A DNA stretch of 64,000 nt from Pseudomonas sp. B21-028. Its GTDB lineage: Bacteria > Pseudomonadota > Gammaproteobacteria > Pseudomonadales > Pseudomonadaceae. Position 1 is the stretch's first letter. Every line of letters begins with the position of its first letter. The translations under genes were made by a program, and so were the position numbers. The notes beneath the pieces were generated by a model, which saw only the letters and a list, made by a program, of their open reading frames with translations, was not told where the DNA came from and did no database searches. This document shows, in pieces, positions 60,163 to 64,000 of the stretch. The stretch is from contig NZ_CP087184.1 in NCBI RefSeq assembly GCF_024749045.1, forward strand, positions 3,410,001-3,474,000, written 5' to 3'.

Positions 60163-62805
60163 TCAGGGATGGTTGGACTGGGCCAGCAAATGACTCATCG
60201 CAATCTTCAGCTTCATCGGCCGCACCGGCTTGTGCATCAGGGTGTGTCCGCGCTCGCGGATCTGCTGTTTGAGTTCGTTGCTGTAGTTGGCGGTGATCAG
60301 CATCGCCGGGATCGCTGACCTGCGGCAGGCGTTGATCCGGGCCACGGCGTCGACGCCGTTCTGGTCGTTGTCCAGGTGATAGTCGGCGATCAACAGGTCC
60401 ACCTCGGCGTGGTCGTTGTCCACCTGGCGCGCCAGGTCCTGTTCCGACAGCGCGGTGACGACCCGACAGCCCCAGCCTTCCAGCAACGTACGCATGCCGG
60501 CGCAGATCGCCGCGTCGTTATCCAGCACCCAGATCCGCGCTCCGCGCAAGCGCTCGAGCATCGGCTCGCTCATGTCCACGCACGGCACCGGCTTGGGCGC
60601 GGTGGCGCTCAGCGGCACGTCGATGGCGAACATCGAGCCCTTGCCCGGCCACGAGCGCACCTGGATCCGGTGGCCGAGGATCCCGGCGATTTTCTCGACA
60701 ATCGCCAGGCCCAGGCCCAACCCGCGATCCTGGTTGGGACGCTGTACATCGCCGCGCTTGAACTCCTGGAAAATTTCCTCCAGGCGCTCCTCGGCAATGC
60801 CGATGCCGGAGTCCCAGACCTGGATCGACACCCGCTGCCCCTGGCGCCGGCACCCCAACACCACGCGGCCGCTGGGGGTATAGCGGATGGCGTTGCTCAG
60901 CAGGTTGCGCAGGATCCGGGCGAGTAGCTGCAGGTCACTGCGCACCAGCACCGAACAAGGCACGAAGCGCAGCGCCAGTCCTTCACTGCGGGCAACCTGG
61001 GCGTATTCGGCGGCCAGGTTGCCGAGCAATTCGCTGAGGGCGAACGGCGCGACGTCCGCCTTGATCACCCCGGCATCGAGCTTGGAGATGTCCACCAGAG
61101 TACCCAGCAGGTTTTCGACGTCCTGCAAGGAATTGCTGACGTTGCGCACCAGGTGCGCATTCGCCACCGGCTCACGCCGTTCGAGCAAGGCACTGGTGAA
61201 CAGTCGCGCGGCGTTGAGCGGTTGCAGCAGATCGTGGCTGACCGCCGCCAGGAACTTGGTCTTCGACAGGTTGGCCTGCTCGGCCTCGCGCTTGGCTTCG
61301 CGCAGGCGCAGTTCCACGCGGCTGCGCTCGTCGATCTCGCGCAGCAGCTGTTCGTTGAGCGTCGTCAGTTCCGCCGTGCGCTCCTGGACCCGCTGTTCCA
61401 GGTTCTGATAGGCCTGGTGCAACGCCTCGGCGGTGCGCCGCCGTTCAGTGATGTCGCGGATCAGCACGAAGATCCCCACCACCTCGCCATTGGCCAAGCG
61501 GTTCGGCACGTAGGAACGCAACATGTAGCGTTCCTGGTTGTTGATGTTGGTTTCGGCAAATTCGAACGTCACGCTCTCCCCGGCGAGGGCACGGGCCACG
61601 TAGGCTTCCAGGCGCTGGTAATGCTGCTCGCTGTGGGCTTCGCGCAGGCTCTGGCCGAGCATCACGCCACGGGGCCAGCAATACCACTGTTCGTAGACCT
61701 TGTTGGTGAATTCATAAACCAGGTCGGCATTGAGGTAGGCGATCAGTGCCGGCACATGGTCGGTGATCAAGCGGATCCAGCGCTCGCTTTCGCTCAACGC
61801 CTCGGCGTGCTGGTAGCGCTCGGTGATGTCGGTGAAGGTGTTGACGTAGCCGCCAGTGGGCAGCGGATGGGTGCGGATTTCCAGGACCCGGCCGTCGGAG
61901 AGACGCTGCTCACGCTCATGAATCAACCGACCATTGCTGTCGCGGCTGGCCGGGGTCAACAGTTGCAGTTCGCTGTCGGCAATCACTTCGTTGAACGGCC
62001 GGTGGGCCGCCACCGGGGCCAGGCCGCTGAGCTCCAGGAAGCGCCGGTTCCACAGTTCCAGCACGCCCTGGGCGTTGACCATCGCCACGCCCTGGGAGAG
62101 GTTGTCCACCGCACGCTGCAACAGGTGGGACTTCTGCGCGATGGCCTGCTCGCGGCGCACGGTTTCACTGAGTTTCACGTCGGTGATGTCGGTGAACAGG
62201 ATCACCCGGCCACCCTCCTGGGTCGGCCGCTCGCTGACCTGCAACCAGCGGCCGTTCTGCAGGCGATACAGCACATGCTCATCATCCTGGCCGCGGTTTT
62301 CTTCGCTGAACAAGCCGTTGGCGGTCATCAGGCGCTTGACCTCGCCCAGGCGCATCCCGGCCATGATGCGCACCCGACTGTGGGCCCAGAACGCCTTGAA
62401 GCGGCTGTTGAACAGGACGATGCGCTGTTGTGCGTCGAACAGCACGAACGCATCGGAAATACTTTCGATGGCATCGATCAGGTGCCGATGGGCCGTTTCC
62501 GCCCGCAACCGCGCCTCACCGAGCAGATGATTGCCGGCCTTGAGCTCGGCCATGGCCTGGTTCAGCGCATCGGTGCGCTCGCGCACCTGCTCGGCCAGCA
62601 CCACCGAATGCTGGAACGCCGCATACGGGTCGCTGCCCCGGGTTACGCCGGACTCCACCCGTTCGATCAACGCGGCGTTGATGCGCTGCAACTTGTGGTT
62701 TTCGTGTTGCAGTCCGGCGATCTGCGCTTGCAGATCAGCGATGACCGGGGACGCGATGGCGGGCAATGGCAACTCCGGTGAAGGTCTGGTTGATGTGCAT
62801 GCCAT
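60163..62805 (-). CDS. pedS1: Multi-PAS hybrid histidine kinase PedS1/ErcS-like
   Basis: The 880-residue cytoplasmic protein has an N-terminal coiled coil (about 20-50), three PAS domains (about 100-220, 225-340 and 345-460), and a second coiled coil. HisKA with His524 in 'SHDLLQPLNAARLF', a HATPase domain and a C-terminal receiver with D808 ('LLIADYHLDND') follow. The catalytic part is close to the kinase at 39716. It is convergent with pedR1. The ATG at 62803-62805 has GGAG upstream and lies 71 bp inside the FIST gene, so the two are coupled. Confidence 0.88.
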   Translation of the reverse strand: MACTSTRPSPELPLPAIASPVIADLQAQIAGLQHENHKLQRINAALIERVESGVTRGSDPYAAFQHSVVLAEQVRERTDALNQAMAELKAGNHLLGEARLRAETAHRHLIDAIESISDAFVLFDAQQRIVLFNSRFKAFWAHSRVRIMAGMRLGEVKRLMTANGLFSEENRGQDDEHVLYRLQNGRWLQVSERPTQEGGRVILFTDITDVKLSETVRREQAIAQKSHLLQRAVDNLSQGVAMVNAQGVLELWNRRFLELSGLAPVAAHRPFNEVIADSELQLLTPASRDSNGRLIHEREQRLSDGRVLEIRTHPLPTGGYVNTFTDITERYQHAEALSESERWIRLITDHVPALIAYLNADLVYEFTNKVYEQWYCWPRGVMLGQSLREAHSEQHYQRLEAYVARALAGESVTFEFAETNINNQERYMLRSYVPNRLANGEVVGIFVLIRDITERRRTAEALHQAYQNLEQRVQERTAELTTLNEQLLREIDERSRVELRLREAKREAEQANLSKTKFLAAVSHDLLQPLNAARLFTSALLERREPVANAHLVRNVSNSLQDVENLLGTLVDISKLDAGVIKADVAPFALSELLGNLAAEYAQVARSEGLALRFVPCSVLVRSDLQLLARILRNLLSNAIRYTPSGRVVLGCRRQGQRVSIQVWDSGIGIAEERLEEIFQEFKRGDVQRPNQDRGLGLGLAIVEKIAGILGHRIQVRSWPGKGSMFAIDVPLSATAPKPVPCVDMSEPMLERLRGARIWVLDNDAAICAGMRTLLEGWGCRVVTALSEQDLARQVDNDHAEVDLLIADYHLDNDQNGVDAVARINACRRSAIPAMLITANYSNELKQQIRERGHTLMHKPVRPMKLKIAMSHLLAQSNHP

Positions 62806-63898
62806 TGAACTGTTCTCCGTAGGTGTTGAAACCCATCACCCGTTGTTTGCACAGGAACTGGCCGATCTGCTCCAGGCCGCCGCGATCTTCCAGCTCCAGG
62901 CGCCTGAGAAAACAGTCGCAGCCGATGGTCAGCAACAGATCGCCGAGCCGCGCCTGCAAGCCGTCAAAAAGGTTTTCCAGGTTGGTCAACAAGGGGCCCG
63001 GAGTCATGGCCGTGAGGACGATGCCGTTCTCCACCGCGCAGTAGAAACTCAGGCTCAGGTCCGGGTGCACCTGCTGGACGGCCCGCACGTAGTATTGGTC
63101 ATTGATGCGCACCGCCAGCGGATGGGCGGCGAACACCCGGTAGTCGAGGGCGCTCACCGGCACGCCGATATGCCGGGCATATTCCTCGGCCGCGGGTTCG
63201 GCGTTGAGCTCATAGACCCGGCGCGAAGCGCTGTCGGCGCCGGTCACCACCAGTTTCTCTTCCCGGGGCAGGATGTGATGGGTGGTGAAGACCTCGAATT
63301 CCAGCCAGGTATTGATCAGCACCACCACGGCCGCGCCGCTGTGGAACTGGCCTTCGAAGTACACGTGGGTGTGGGTCAGGTAATTGTCGTCGCCGGCCGA
63401 GCCACCAAAATGCGGGATGTCCCCCAGGGCAGCGCTCAGCGCCGCGAGCACCATTTCTTCGCGGCTGGACAGACCGTCGAGCAGGGTCAGTGCAAAGCTG
63501 TGCCCCTTGATCGGTGCCAGGGCATTGCTGCGACAGCCGCTTGCCAGGCGTTCGACCATCTGCTGGGCGTCGATCAGGCTGAAATGGCCCATTTCACCGA
63601 TCAACTCGGCGGCAATGGAAAAATGCCGGTGGTCGAACCCCACTGCTGTCACGCAGTTGCGGCCATAACCCTGGGCGGTGATTTCCCCTGCGCTGGTGCA
63701 GCCCACCAGGCGAATCCCGCCGAAGCTCCGGGACAGTGCCTGGCCGAGGGCCGGCAGGTCGTATTCGGCGGAACAGAAAAACAGCACGAAGCCCAGGTAC
63801 GGATGCAGCAACTGCCGCGCCAGTTCCTGGGCCACTTGCTCGACATCCGTTGCCTGGGACATCGCGCTTACCACGCCTTCGCTCTGGGCCTGCTGCAT
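62735..63898 (-). CDS. FIST-domain sensor protein
   Basis: The 387-residue cytoplasmic protein has an N-terminal FIST domain (about 25-215; 'LVGCTSAGEITAQGYGRNCVTAVGF', 'GDIPHFGGSAGDD') and a FIST_C domain ('GIVLTAMTPGPLLTNLENLF', 'GFNTYGEQFNGMHINQTFTGVAI'). FIST proteins bind small ligands and act with signalling modules. Here it precedes and overlaps the pedS1 kinase gene, so it may feed ligand information to it. ATG at 63896-63898 has GGAGG upstream. Confidence 0.88.
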   Translation of the reverse strand: MQQAQSEGVVSAMSQATDVEQVAQELARQLLHPYLGFVLFFCSAEYDLPALGQALSRSFGGIRLVGCTSAGEITAQGYGRNCVTAVGFDHRHFSIAAELIGEMGHFSLIDAQQMVERLASGCRSNALAPIKGHSFALTLLDGLSSREEMVLAALSAALGDIPHFGGSAGDDNYLTHTHVYFEGQFHSGAAVVVLINTWLEFEVFTTHHILPREEKLVVTGADSASRRVYELNAEPAAEEYARHIGVPVSALDYRVFAAHPLAVRINDQYYVRAVQQVHPDLSLSFYCAVENGIVLTAMTPGPLLTNLENLFDGLQARLGDLLLTIGCDCFLRRLELEDRGGLEQIGQFLCKQRVMGFNTYGEQFNGMHINQTFTGVAIARHRVPGHR

Positions 63899-64000
63899 CT
63901 TCGCCTCCGTGACAGGAGCCTTGAGTGTACGAAGCCGCGCCGGGCCCACGAATGCTACTTGGGTAGCGGGTGTGCGCTTCCATGGGATGAGAACGGTGGC
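63899..64000 (-). promoter_or_regulatory. Probable FIST-pedS1 promoter
   Basis: CGAATGCTACTT at 63949-63960 (+ strand) is identical to the motif before pqqA. Read towards the FIST gene it gives TAGCAT as a possible -10 box, 51-62 bp before the ATG. TAGCGGG follows upstream. Confidence 0.45.

Noticed and set aside
61153..62781. A 542-codon + strand open frame opposite the PedS1 kinase
   Set aside because: Antisense shadow of a multi-domain kinase with intact motifs.

Overview
This window looks like the chromosome of a fluorescent Pseudomonas (P. fluorescens/P. putida group). The GC content and codon use fit, as do two families of paired REP hairpins scattered between genes, a vanillate/ferulate gene set, and a complete ped/exa-type quinoprotein alcohol-oxidation cluster in a layout very like that of P. 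putida KT2440. No transposase, phage gene, CRISPR array or tRNA was seen.

Layout. 1-480: the edge of a FecI-type ECF sigma factor behind a Fur box. 815-1336: small exported SnoaL-like protein. 1521-6137: a four-gene signalling operon (NarL-type kinase, NarL regulator, CHASE3/PAS hybrid kinase, stand-alone receiver), all joined by ATGA overlaps. 6318-9910: CBS protein and assimilatory nitrite reductase nirBD; nirB has a sigma54 promoter and a leader ending in a strong intrinsic terminator. 10443-15366: TetR/oxidoreductase pair, two divergent L,D-transpeptidases and an RNA-type methyltransferase. 15335-20455: a 1706-residue leucine-rich-repeat protein of the dermonecrotic-toxin-like type. 20609-22102: LysE exporter and AraC regulator.

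22321-34375 is a lignin-aromatic block. It holds vanAB with vanR; ech, vdh and fcs with a divergent MarR regulator; an OprD-type porin; and an aromatic-acid MFS carrier. Together these would take up ferulate and convert it through feruloyl-CoA and vanillin to vanillate and then protocatechuate. Operator-like palindromes are visible at both main promoters. A five-copy 40-bp tandem repeat starts inside the end of the MarR gene.

34381-39314: a hypothetical protein, a CAP-domain protein, a thioredoxin-reductase-like flavoprotein with an Rrf2 regulator, and malate:quinone oxidoreductase.

39716-63898 is the quinoprotein block: ErcS'-type kinase, ErcA-type Fe-alcohol dehydrogenase, a solitary 23-codon pqqA, aldehyde dehydrogenase, pedH (lanthanide-type, D-Y-D site), a metallohydrolase, a SoxYZ-like carrier, a MoxJ-like binding protein and cytochrome c (pedF). 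Then come divergent pedE (calcium-type, D-F-S site), a pentapeptide-repeat protein, pedR2/pedS2, a PQQ-associated ABC system, a rhodanese-like protein, the pedR1/AgmR regulator, the pedS1 hybrid kinase and a FIST sensor protein. Periplasmic alcohols would be oxidised by PedE or PedH, with electrons passing to cytochrome c and aldehydes going to the cytoplasmic dehydrogenase. Short motifs recur upstream of several of these transcription units and may be the binding sites of the cluster's own regulators.
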